Of a DNA stretch of 64,000 nt, positions 12,163 through 23,104 are shown piece after piece. Below the pieces are notes generated by a model. The model saw nothing but the letters and a program-made list of their open reading frames with translations. It was not told the origin of the DNA and did not search any database. The stretch lies in NCBI GenBank assembly GCA_030015575.1, contig JASDDO010000024.1, positions 218,694,996-218,758,995 of the forward strand, read 5' to 3'. This DNA is from Agapanthus africanus (Eukaryota; Streptophyta; Magnoliopsida; Asparagales; Amaryllidaceae). Position 1 is the stretch's first letter. Each line of letters opens with the position of its first letter. The translations under genes and the position numbers were made by a program.

Positions 12163-15100
12163 TTAGTGTATATAAGGGGCCTGATACTGGACCTGATACC
12201 CATTGCCATAATAAGTGGCATGAGGCGGCGAAATAGTGTAAGTCGCAGACGACATCATCATCGGAAGCGGCGGAGGAGGATGGGCTTCGGCTGCGTACAT
12301 ATATTTCCTTTCGTATGCGTACGGTGTGCGATAGAAGCTCTTCTCAGGCTGTGGAAAGTTGGTGGTGGCACGGGGGTTGCACGTGCTAGCATTGGCACGG
12401 GGCCGTTTGGATTGAGGCTTTGCGGCTTCAGCAGCCCTTCTCTTGTCGGCTTTGGCTTTCTCGAGCTGGAGGACTCGTTTTTGGAGTGGGTCTGCTGGGT
12501 ATTGGTCGTTTAGGTTGTGGTCTTCGATGCATTTGATGACGGCTTTTAGGGCGGATAGCTCACGCTCGTTTATTTCATTCTGAATCAATTATGTTCACAA
12601 ATAAGATGAAAATGGTACAGATAGAGTGGCAATAATTTGATTGTGATGCCTCGGATACAAAATACTATACATTGAAACAAGCTACATCGATTGCAATTTA
12701 TTTTCTCGACCGAACAAGTGGGCAAAGTAGAGTTTGCCGGATTAAAATGTTGGAAGCAAGCAACCAATGTCTTTGAAACTATGTCGGATTTAGTTTAACC
12801 CAAAAACACATGTTCTACATGATTCTATCATTGCAGTAGTTATTAGATTGTTTTGTTTTCACATTTGCTATGTTTGACCTCTCATATATGTAATGATAGT
12901 CTTGTAGAGAAGTCACTACTATCGCAAACTTCATAAGACTCTAAACTTGCAACCTCAAAGCTACAAACTAGGTGGCAGCAGCAGTAGAGCATACACCTGG
13001 TCCTTGAGGTCGAGAAAACGATAAGATATAAGATCATTGTCAGGCGTAAAAGATTAGTAGACTGTCGGTTGAGAATTTGGACAAAGATAAGAAGAAAGCA
13101 ACTTATAAAAGGACATCAGGAATCAGAAGACTTATGCATAGGAAATTCTATAGTGCTGAAGTACAAAATCCTTAATTTTCTTCTAGTGATTGACATGTTT
13201 AATGGAGGAATGGTATAAATCAGAGGGAGCTGATATCAATGGGGCTCCATAGATGACTGGAGTTTAGGTGATTAGTTCAAGACCCTTGAGCATGGCCAAT
13301 ATGATCCTATCATTTAATGCATCATATTCCAGTTTTTAGATAATTCACTTTCCAAAGAACAATGCTGGAGTTGCAGGGAACCTCGACGAGTCTATATATT
13401 GTTGTATAAGCAAGAATGGAGCATGACTGTCTTGCTTAAACACCAATTGGGTACAGGAAAAAGCACGGGAATTGCAAAGAATTCCATTAAACATTAGAAG
13501 CTAGTTAGCAACTACGGCCAAATGATTATATGGCACATGTTTAAGTGCAGGAAAGCCAGGAACAACCTAGTAAAAGCTCATGATTTTATTGACTCGTTTG
13601 TTTTTCGTTCGAAATAAATGCGATTTTCCTATAACAAACCATATATTATTAACTCGTCATTGTTTAATGGTCACGAGAATGTGGGGAGTTCCCCATACGT
13701 AAAAGAGCTCAAGCAAAATAGAAGGGGAAAGGAGAAAGGCTTCTTTTTTTTGGGTGGTGGTGTTTTTTTTGGCGGAGCCGGGGGGGGGGGGGGTGTTTAT
13801 GTTTTGATGGTAGATCTTCCAATTCAGCTAGCTGCTTCTGAGGGAGTTTAGCTCCAATGAAACAGGAATTAGAAGAAATGTTATGGGCTGATGCCAAACT
13901 GAGTAATTAAAAGCGGTTTAAATTTAATGAGAAGTTGTGGTCTATTAAAGAAAAATCTCATTTTGAAGGGAAAGAACTTCAACAACACAACAACGAAGAA
14001 CAATGCCAGAGGAGGATCATGATTTCAGAACTTATGAGTCTGTAGAAACCTCTGGGCATGAGGAAAATATGCTTCAAAGGAATGAGGTAACAAATAAATA
14101 CCCACCTGGGCACCAGGAGACATGCTTCCAGCTTTGACCTGTGACACTTTTCTCACCTCCTTCAAGTATGCTTTCAGTAATGGAACTGGAGAAAACCGAT
14201 CAGTAAGTTCAAATGCATATGCTAAATTGACAGCCTCGATTTGCCTTCCACTGTTCACCAGTGATTCAACTACACCTGCAAATCCGAAATTCATTCAGGA
14301 AAAAAAAAGAGAATATTAGCATAGCTCTGTTGGGGGAGTTAGACCCCCCAAAAAAGTGTCCTGTTAAATAACAAGAAGCATGTAACATGTAATTTGAAAT
14401 CAGAGTGAACTTCAAGAAGGTGAAAATGATAGTTTTACTATAGGGAATTTCATTCAACTCCACAAGGCACAAATAAATTAAGCCAAATTAAACACATTTT
14501 CATGCTATTGCTGGTAGTCATTCAATGCTTGCGTAGGATGTTGAGAGCAGTTTGAATAAGTCATTTTACAAAAAAAATGGGCCCATCTAAGAAACCAATG
14601 CAAGTAGTAAGCTTGTGCTTTGCAATGCTTGATCAGGGATGTTAAGACTTAAGAGCAGTTTGAAGAAATCATTCATTCAAAAAAGGGATGGCCCTACGTC
14701 ACTGTATTCTGCCTAATACATTAATTATCAAATATTTCATGTTTGCCTAATACATTAATTATCGCGGTGCTCCGACAGAAGTATAACCATCATTATTTGT
14801 ACGAGTTCCATATTTCATATACATATATCATTAAATTTGAACGTCTAAGATGTGAAGCATACTCAAAGTGACCATAAATGCATAATTTATTTGTGCTCAG
14901 CATGAAGCTAGGCCTACCTGGCATTTTCTCCTGCAGCCCAAGCAAACGGCATAGATCAGCGGTTTGACGGCGTCGAGAGACAGCAGGGATCAGTTTGCAG
15001 GTCTCTTCATGATCAAATTCAGATGATATTTCATAGGTGGCCAAGAGTTGCAAAAAAGCATGTACTTCCAATGAGTTCCCACTACAAGCATCGATGTCAA

Positions 15101-15944
15101 GATCGTCTAACTTTGGCTTCCATTCATTAGCTATCGACTTTGCTTGCTCTTTAATGTCTGATGTAAGCATTTTGTCATCAGAAAGAGATTCTGTCAATAA
15201 TTGACTAAGAGATTCCATCAACATGAGACAAGTCCTGCGCAATCCCAAGAGATTGGCATCCTTCTTTCCATCCAGTCCTAAAATTTCTCCAGAGTAAAAA
15301 TCTTTCAACGAATCCAAAACCAGGTAAAATGGGTTAGCTGTGCTTTTTAGTGCAATAGGAATTTCTTCACGTATGGAAGCCAGGTCCTTGCGATTGTCAG
15401 ATATGAACTTATGGAGCCCTTTAACATCCATTTTCTCACACAAGTCTACAAGCTGCGAGTGTGGCTTGGCATTTATCTCACTATTTTCAGCAGGCTTTGG
15501 ATGTTCTATCTCAGCTTTGTCAGCCTTAACATCTGATGCTTCTTCTACCATCGCCTCAAGCACGACATTGCTCATCCCGTTAGATATCGGCACTGAAGGA
15601 GCGTTGGTGTGCTTCTCAAATATAGCAGATAAAACAAAATCTCTCCTCTCTTGAAGCCTTTCAAGCGATGATAGCTCCTTGGCCACAATAACAGCTTCCT
15701 GCTTCTCCAACATATCCTGGGTCTCTGATACTTTGCTTACATATTCGTTTTCCTGAACTTTTAACTGATCAAATTTTTGCTTCAATGAAATTTCCAGCCC
15801 ATGAAAATGATTTTCGAGCTCTTTCCATTTCAAATTCAAACATATGGTACTATGGGTTTCAAGTTCAGAGAAGGCCTGCTGAAGTTGTTGTATCTTAGAA
15901 GTTGCAGAGTCAATAAGCGTAGCAACGGATTGAGTATCAGCCAT
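12163..15944 (-). CDS. FRL3: FRIGIDA-like protein (FRL3-type)
   Basis: Three coding exons on the minus strand: 15944-14918, 14275-14106 and 12579-12163. Splice sites are GT-AG and the joined frame is 537 residues, near the usual FRL3 size. The N-terminal third is helical and probably coiled coil (IQQLQQAFSELETH, QVENEYVSKVSE-like heptads). The FRIGIDA domain follows (LVDLCEKMDVKGLHKFISDN, LGLDGKKDANLLGLRRTCL, YAFELTDRFSPVPLLKAYLK). It ends in the family's ALKAVIKCIEDHNL and LQKRVLQLEKAKADKRRA block, then a P/Y/H-rich low-complexity tail. FRIGIDA-family proteins act in the nucleus as scaffolds for transcription and chromatin factors; some promote FLC expression and so delay flowering, while the role of FRL3 is poorly known. 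The ATG at 15944 follows a likely 5'UTR splice acceptor. No breaks were seen. Confidence 0.9.
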
Positions 15945-15956
15945 AGCAGATGAGCT

Positions 15957-18404
15957 CTGTCAACAGAAAGGGGGAGACGAAAAATTATCACAAAGAAAAA
16001 TTGTATGGCACAATCTGTATAACTTGGCATAAGAATACTGTTTGAACTATAAATTATATAGATAATTCAAAGAATGACAATTAGTAAACATGATGATGTA
16101 TGTTAGCTGTTCACATATAGCAAGTAGTAGTACTTTTCTTTGTTGTAATTTTCTCACACATCATTAAAAGCTTAATGGGCTGGCTGGGGTCCAAGTAAAG
16201 TTCCAGCGGAAAAAAAATATTAGGACATCAATCACATTAACTTTATGTTAGTGGTGCAAATACAGACAATAATTATGTTACTAATACATAATAGCATAAA
16301 AAGGAGTTCTGACAGGGATCGAGCTATTACCTTGTTTGTTGGTGTTTTTATGCTATCATTTACATATATGTAGAAATGAATTTCACAAAGGATATTCTGA
16401 TGAGGCTGTCAAACGTAAAAAGGAATACATAACACAACATTGTAGCTGAACGAAATGCATGGTATGAGATATGGACTTTTCTCATATTTTAGTTAGAGAT
16501 GAAATAATAGCATATAGTTGCTGGGTTAATAGTTAGCATATAGAGATCTTGAAATTTGGCTATAAGATTATAACATAATGTTAAAGGTCACTGCATTCTG
16601 CCTATCTATTTTAAGGAAGAAAACTCCACCACAACCACATAAAAAAATCCATCCAAGCAGTTAACAGCTTATGTTCATTTCTACAGAATAAGTTCACCTA
16701 TACGCATGTAAGCAATGTAATTCATTGTCTATGCCAGATCTGGAAAGATCAAACTCCTCATGCAAATAAAGCTAAGGGCATCTATGCCAGTTTCTATTTC
16801 CTCTCCCTCGGAATGAGGTCAGCGAGAAAGAGATCGACCTAGGCCAACTGACACCATTCAACACCCTGCTTTTCTATAAGGAAAACTCCTAAAAAGAAGA
16901 GGGCCTATGGCCTACCCTCTCTTTCACTTGCTATGCCTTCAGGTAATCCCAAGTACATAACCACATTCTTGAAGAATAATTACGCCATTGTGTGTGTGCG
17001 CGCACACACACACAGGATAAGCATTCAGCACTGGAACAAATAGCGGAAGGTATCAAACCACCAAACCACCGATGGGTAGCTACCACACTAAGACTAGAAA
17101 AAAGACATGATAATTTCAGCATCATTGGGAACCGAAGCTGTAGGAGTGTCTACGGAAGTCCGGCCATCTACTATGGGCTTGAAGGGCCTCCTCAACTCAA
17201 AGCGATGCCTCAAGTCTTCAAGGCTCTGAAACCGCAAGTTTGTTAAGCAACTCAAGACGAAGCCCTTGTTCGGTCAAAGAATTCTACATCAGGAGATGGA
17301 ATATTATGTCGGGACGACCAAGGTTGCGTACTTCAGACCAAATGATGGAGACTTGCAGGGCTAACCGTTTCGCTGGTCGATCTATCACCTGCTAGAGGCC
17401 GCTCGTATTGCAGTTTTTGAGCTTCAAGCAACCAAACTTTGGTTAGAGGGTGATTATGCCTTGGTTATTGGACGGATTAATCAAGAGAGCAATCCTATTG
17501 GCATTGTTAAATTAATGTTGGAGGATATATCGGAATGGACTATGTCGTTCGAGTCTATTTGAGCATCTCACATATTTCGCAAAGGGGATGCTGGAGATAA
17601 TTATTTGGCGAATGTTGGATCGTTGGATGGTGATGTCGGGTATAACGAACTTCTAGTTCTAAGGCCTTTATTGCAGTTGGTCCGAAATGACAGAGACGGG
17701 CGCCCCTTCGTAAGAGCTTAAAGAATTTTTTTGTACCCAAATAAAAAAAGGGAAAAGAAACGGGCAACCTTCTAGTACTCATACTCAGGAAGCAGAGTTT
17801 TAAGGGTAAGATGATCAATCAATCTTTCATGTCATTAGCAAAATTAACAGTTTACAGGGTCAGTTCCCAGCTCATGAACAGCATTCCGACAATCAAAGCC
17901 ATCATTTTTTATAGATCCAGTCATGAAACTAAACGAATGCAGCATCAAATAGTAATAAAATCCCCAATTAATCAAATGAAAGTTTCTACTTGTTCAATCT
18001 ACTAAAGATTGAAAGACGTATTTCGAAGAACATTCAGAAAAATCAAACCCTAGATCCCTAAACATCATAAAACCAAAGGAACCACTAATCCCCATCCTGC
18101 ACAACAAATCCAAGCCCCAAATCAAGCCAATCAAATCCAATGAAGCAGCAACATAGATAAAACCAAGCAAATCAACAAAACCCTAACCCCAATCCTTCAC
18201 GATTTCAGATGCAATCCCACAAAAAAAAATGAAAGCAGAGAAAGGATCAGAGAGGAAAACTTACATGAATTCAAGCGAGGGAGCAATTGGAGCTAGAGGG
18301 ATCGAGGGCGAAACGGAGATGAGATTGAGTGAAGCTGCAACATCATCGAGATCGAATGAGAGAAAGCAGGGAATGGATTTTTTGCCAACCCTGTTGATTT
18401 ATAT
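15957..18404 (-). promoter_or_regulatory. Inferred 5'UTR intron and promoter of the FRIGIDA-like gene
   Basis: On the minus strand a pyrimidine-rich acceptor (TTTCTGTTGACAG) lies a dozen bases before the ATG, and a strong donor (ATG then GTAAGTTTTCC) lies near 18265. Joining them leaves a short 5'UTR exon from about 18370. Upstream of it the minus strand reads CCAATATAAATC (TATA-like core at 18397-18403). The model implies a 2.3 kb leader intron, which contains a LINE fossil. RNA evidence is needed to confirm it; the sequence alone only makes it plausible. Confidence 0.45.
17395..17721 (+). pseudogene. LINE-type RNase H (RVT_3-like) fragment
   Basis: The plus strand reads EAARIAVFELQATKLWLEGD, then YALVIGRINQESNPIGIVKL, a stop after TMSFESI, and continues in the same frame with ASHIFRKGDAGDNYLANVGS. 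This matches the RNase H-like domain at the end of plant non-LTR (LINE) polyproteins, including the LEGD acidic motif and the closing HIFRKGD...NYLA motif. One in-frame stop and the lack of any RT upstream show a dead 5'-truncated copy. It lies antisense inside the inferred leader intron of the FRIGIDA-like gene. Confidence 0.65.
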
Positions 18405-19655
18405 TGGACAGAAGAGAGTAAAGTGACAAGAGCGTGGATTCTATGCAGCGGTAATTGGAAAGTGAGATTTTACAATTGGGTTAGTTTGGAGACAGCTGTA
18501 CATTAAGATTTGTGGTTTTAACTTGATCTGAACCTGCTATACCTGTAGTCACTGCTTGGGAACACAGTTTAGTTTTCTAAACTATCGCCTCAAAAAGTGA
18601 GATAATTATGGTTTTATCAGCATGTTTTGGATAGGTATCCTTCCGACGAGGATAAGGAAGCAAGCGCAAACGCATAGTCTGAAGCATGATGGACTTCTGG
18701 CATAGGATGATGAGATGACGGCGACCGAGAGAACGGAAATGAGACGGTCATTGAGTTGTGGTTATGGAAAGGACTAGATAGCTGGTTATGTTTTAGAGTA
18801 GATTCTTTCTAGGATTTTGAGTAGGGGTTTTGTTCTTCATGTTAGATTTTGTAGTTTGACTTTCCCACTTTTCATTTATTCGTTTTGGTTTCTTTTCGAT
18901 CTATCGGTTTCATTAATATTTTTTTAATGGAATATGGATACCTTTGTTTTGGTCAAAAAAGAGATTTTATCCGAATAAGAAGAAACACCAAAAAATTCAT
19001 TAAAGTTGGGTCAGCTTTTATACCTTGTCCGATGTTCAATTTAGTAATGACACAATAAAATACTGATATTTCAATATCTGAGAATGCATTCCAAAATTTG
19101 ACTTATCGTGATGTGTGAATCCGTCTTTTTAGGCTACCTGGGTGATCAAGCAATTGCTTGTGTCCAAGTTCCATGCTTGTCAAGAAACAGCCATTCAAAA
19201 TGACAGTTTTCGAATTGATCCTTGTATGTCTTTCCTTTGGGCATTCATGCATGAGATCGAGAAAGATTGGACTTTTCCTGTAGCTCGACCCTACCCGTAA
19301 TAAAAGACCATGCGCAAACTTGGTGTTTCGGATCCAGACCCGAAATCTCGGGTCGGGTCAAAGTGGATAAGCTCTTATTGGATATTGGATGAAACCGGAA
19401 TGCATAGGCCATAACACACGATGGCTGTGGTCCCAAAATTGGGCCAGAAATAATGGATGAAAGTTGATAGATGGTCAGAGATCACATGTTTACAAAAGCG
19501 ACTAGTGAAAGTGCTTTAGCCTGAAAAGGATGCTTAGATATCATTAACACAATTTTGCTAATTTTATAGGAATTTCATTTTGCTTGGAGCCATCATGCTT
19601 GTATTCTCACAAGGGAAACACTCAAATTTTTTAATTTTAATTTTAATTTTTTTTT

Positions 19656-19692
19656 GGAGGGGGGAGGGGGAGGGGGGTTGGGGTTGAGGGGT
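19656..19692 (+). other. G-rich tract, potential G-quadruplex
   Basis: Runs of six, five, six and four G separated by single A or TT, preceded by a long T/A tract. This meets the simple four-run rule for quadruplex DNA on the plus strand. Confidence 0.55.
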
Positions 19693-19959
19693 TTGACACT
19701 TTGGGAATCATGACAACCACATCTCGTCCAGAAGAAAAAAGTTTTATCGTCTTTGGTGAAATACTCAAACCTGCTCCACCTATGTAACACTCCCCTTCCT
19801 GAAACTGCCGACACCATTCATCTTGATCAACATATTCATAGTTGTGCAGACACAAGAAAAAAATCATAATTCTGATATTTCTTGCACTTCGGTCGGATGA
19901 TGACAAATTTAATGGTTTATCGATGATATAACATTTTCCACAATGAAATCAACAGTCAA

Positions 19960-20170
19960 AAACCAATGAGCAGTAGCTTGGTAGGTATGGACATTTCCCC
20001 TCTTGGGAAGTGTGCGGGATTCGAACCTCAAGAACCCTAAGGGGGGAAGTGCCATAAATTAATGTTTTCGGGACAAATTTGTCGGTCTTCTGGGTGTGTG
20101 TGGGGTGTGTCTGTGTGCGTGGGTGTGGGTGTGGTGTGTGCATAAGTTAGGGCTTACGGGCCAGTGCCAA
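19960..20170 (-). repeat. Possible SINE-like or tRNA-derived repeat
   Basis: On the minus strand the word GGTTCGAATCCCGCAC matches a pol III B box. An A box cannot be placed with confidence, the middle is filled by a CA-rich simple repeat, and no clear tail or target duplication is visible. The call is weak. Confidence 0.25.
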
Positions 20171-20484
20171 AAAAAAATCATCGGTCAAAAAGTATCAAAA
20201 TCAAATAGAAATTGGTGTATTTATGCTGTAGAACATGAAGAACATGCCAATCATAAAAGATGGTAGGAAAAATTGACTGATTGATCAAATACAGAAGAAA
20301 AACTCTGTTCAATTTCTTTGATACCCACACTTCTTTTAAATTATATTGGTTCCCAATAGAAGTTTTCAAGCAGACATACAAGTGCTGCATCAGAACTGCA
20401 ACCAACATCACATGAATTTGAAGCTTATTTCTTGCAATTATGTTGTCAATAACAACGAACTGAAATCAGTGATTTTCAATTTAT

Positions 20485-20814
20485 TATTCCATCTGTTCCA
20501 AATTATAAGTCTTCAGAAATAACATAAATTTTAAGAAAATTATATTAAATTTACCAACTAACCACATTCCCGTATTATCTTTCTATTCTTGACCCTCAAT
20601 AACTTTTTGTGCAATATTTAAGCAATCAATAAATTTTCATACAACACTCTCTTCTTTGTACTTGTCCCGTATAGGAATACCAATCAAAGCATTTAAGACT
20701 GAGGATATTATAGAAAATTAACAAATGATTAATACTCCAAAATTATAAAGGTGATATAATTTTAGAACAAACAAAAAGGGAAATTAGGACCTATAATTTG
20801 GGACGAAGGAAGTG
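20485..20814. mobile_element. Degenerate Stowaway-like (Tc1/mariner) MITE
   Basis: The left end reads TCCATCTGTTCCAAATTATA; the right end read backwards is close to CTTCCTTCGTCCCAAATTATAG. This is the familiar plant terminal repeat of CTCCCTCCGTYCCAAATTAT type with several substitutions. The 330 bp interior is AT-rich with no coding capacity. Confidence 0.6.
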
Positions 20815-21499
20815 CCACTTTCCGTTTTTCAATTTAAGCTTCACTTTGACATCATACAAACACTTGCAATTGGATAATTCCGAAAGCTTATGGTATATAT
20901 CTGCAAACATTGAAAGTTAAAAACATTTGCCTGGAAGACATTGAAAATTCATGGTATTTAAATAACAAAGAATACAAAAATTGTGACATGCATCCACATA
21001 TAACTGCAGAAAACTGCGCACTAACCCAGTTACAAACCAAGAGATTCTAAATTGCATAAAACTTCTTCTTGCATTCAACTTTGAGCAAAGTCTCCGTCAC
21101 CGAGGACCAACATCTCGCAAAAGACTCCCCGAACCCGTAATGAGGAAAACGACAAAGGCGGAGCCGGTGGCATTGTAGGCCTCCCTCGTGGAGTAGCCGT
21201 CGTCGCCAGGGCACGCGTGCTGCCGGGGTACCTGGAAATATGGGTGTCACACATTGCATACTTAGGGCTTATTGCATATAACAGTGCAGCTTTGTTCAAA
21301 TCAAATATTTACTGTAGTTTTGCAGACTGACTTGGAAAATGGCGGCAAAAGCTGTTATTTTTTTTGATGCATGACTCGTGGCCCATGTACGAAGCCCAAT
21401 TCAGAACCCAAAAGTTCGCACGTACAGTGAACGTGTTTGAGTATGGCTCATAATCAAATCGCTGGCGCATGCGGAGGCTAGGCAACGTGATGGCAATCA
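20815..21499. other. Intergenic DNA before the retrotransposon cluster
   Basis: No gene supported. A GC-richer patch (about 21100-21235) has open frames on the minus strand but no domain I recognise. Confidence 0.4.
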
Positions 21500-21978
21500 T
21501 GTGGAGATTCAAAGTTGAGATTATTTAGAATAATCTGCAAATTTAAATTAAAGTTGATCTCTAATCAAACCTATCTCTATTTATATCATTGTAAAGGCCT
21601 TTGTATGAATTAATGCACTGAGCCTTAAACAGAGGCTACGGTCGAAAAGAAAAGGCCAGAGGCAATAAAAGCCGAAAGGAGGCCGGGAGAGAGAGAGATT
21701 TGTAACCAGAGAGAGAGAGAGAGCTTTATATTTGGTCGGTGATCGAAGATGATGTTCTCGTGTAATTCTTTCTTAATAGTGGAAGTTTTTATCATCGGGT
21801 AAATCTTGTGTTTGTGTTGTTTGGTGTGCTTCTGAGAATTTATATTGTTTTGGTAGATTGTCTGGTAAATCTTTTTCAAGTAGTTTATTTACATGCGATC
21901 CTGATAGATTATTTTTCCGTTGCGACTCTTGGTGTGTTTTGTGACTCCTTGGAAGATCACAGATATAAAAAATTCACA
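21500..21978 (+). repeat. Probable 5' LTR of the old copia element
   Basis: This stretch precedes the copia gag and looks like a copia LTR of the Tnt1 type. It has a TATA-like ATTTATATC near 21578, GAGA repeats near 21690 and 21710, then TAATTCTTTCTTAATAGTGG, and a CACA end near 21978. A degenerate methionine-tRNA primer site may follow (TTGTACGGAGC, about 21984-21994, against TGGTATCAGAGC). The left boundary is approximate and no second LTR is in the window. Confidence 0.45.
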
Positions 21979-22027
21979 GCAAGTTGTACGGAGCATCAGA
22001 TTCGGTGTTTTCGAATTATTTGAGGAG

Positions 22028-23104
22028 ATGGAATTTACGCATTACAAGATGGTCAAGTTTGAAGGATGGAACAACTTTAGCTTTTGGAGATTGAAGATGA
22101 ATGCTGTTCTCAAGCAACATGGGGTTCACAAGATCGTTTTTGCAAAAGACGGCATTCCGGAGACGACCACGGAAAGAAAGAAGAGATGGAGGACATGGCT
22201 TTCAATTTGATACAGCTTCAGTTGGCTGACGAGTTTCAATGCAAAGTTGCATAAGAGACAACGACAGCAAGTTTATAGAACAAGTTGGAGTCCCTATACA
22301 TGAAGAAATCTCTTACAAATCGTTTCTCAAACAATAATTGTACATGTTAAAGATAAAGGAGGGGACATCCGTCAAAGATCATCTAGACGAACTCAATCAA
22401 ATCGTGATGGACTTGAGGAACGTAGAGGTGCAGATAGAGGATGGGAATCAGACGATGATTATACTCTGTTTGTTGACCTCAGAGTACGGGCAGTTTGTTA
22501 AGTCGATGGTGTATGGCCGGGATAACCTTTCTTTAGAAAATGTCAAAATAGGTCTGCACAGTGAGGTGTTAAGGGAGAAGGTGGTAAGTGATAAGACCAG
22601 TCATAGTGACGTGTTGTCAGTTAGATATCGTTCAGATGGAGGCTCCAAAGGGAAATCGAGAAATCGCGACAATAGCAAGTGCTTTGTTTGCAAGGAGAGC
22701 GGGTATTGGAAAAGAGATTGTCTGAAGCGCAAGGTGAAAGGAAAGCAGATATCTTCCGGTACTGCAGATACGGTGGAGAATTCAGATGAGGGCGGTGATG
22801 GTTCGATTCTTTCGGTATGTATGACTTCAGACGCATATGGATCGTGGATGCTGGATACGGGATGTTCATTCCATGTGACTCCTTACCGGAGTTGGTTTGC
22901 TACGTATCATTCAGTTGATAGAGGCTCGGTTTTTATAGGGAATGATATGGTCAGTAGAGTTGTTGGGATTAGTGCAGTTCAGATCCACATGCATGATGGG
23001 CGAGTTCGGACATTGACAGATGTCAGGCACGTGCCAAATCTGAGGAGGAACTTGATTTCATTAGGTGCTTTGAGCGGGATCGGTTATAGGTGCGTGATCG
23101 ATAG
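22028..23104 (+). pseudogene. Copia (Ty1) gag-protease region, broken
   Basis: Frames from the ATG at 22028 start with copia gag words (MVKFEGWNNFSFWRLKMNAV) but stop near 22210 and resume in another frame from about 22338 (LKIKEGTSVKDHLDELNQIV). A zinc knuckle follows as CFVCKESGYWKRDC, where the family histidine is Y. The protease core is WMLDTGCSFHV, and the start of the GAG-pre-integrase domain is RNLISLGALSGIGYRC. The frame is then cut at 23104 by Tekay copy 1 and picks up again at 33577. Frameshift, stops and the lost zinc ligand show an old, inactive copy. Confidence 0.8.

Larger units (their letters stand above)
18420..20484. other. Intergenic region with simple and low-complexity DNA
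   Basis: No gene was recognised. Contents include a T-rich, LINE-3'-end-like stretch near 18600-18960, a G-rich tract (19656-19692), a tRNA-like B-box word near 20010 and a GT-rich run (about 20093-20140). Open frames here follow low-complexity sequence and are not believable genes. Confidence 0.45.

Noticed and set aside
12148..12513. Plus-strand frame of 121 codons opposite the FRIGIDA-like tail
   Set aside because: It mirrors the codon bias of the real minus-strand exon; arginine- and valine-rich low-complexity product.
13618..13897. Frames around a poly-G run near 13780
   Set aside because: Low-complexity sequence inside an intron of the FRIGIDA-like gene; glycine- or proline-rich translation only.
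21047..21299. Overlapping minus-strand frames near 21.1-21.3 kb
   Set aside because: GC-richer patch without splice-consistent structure or recognisable domain.
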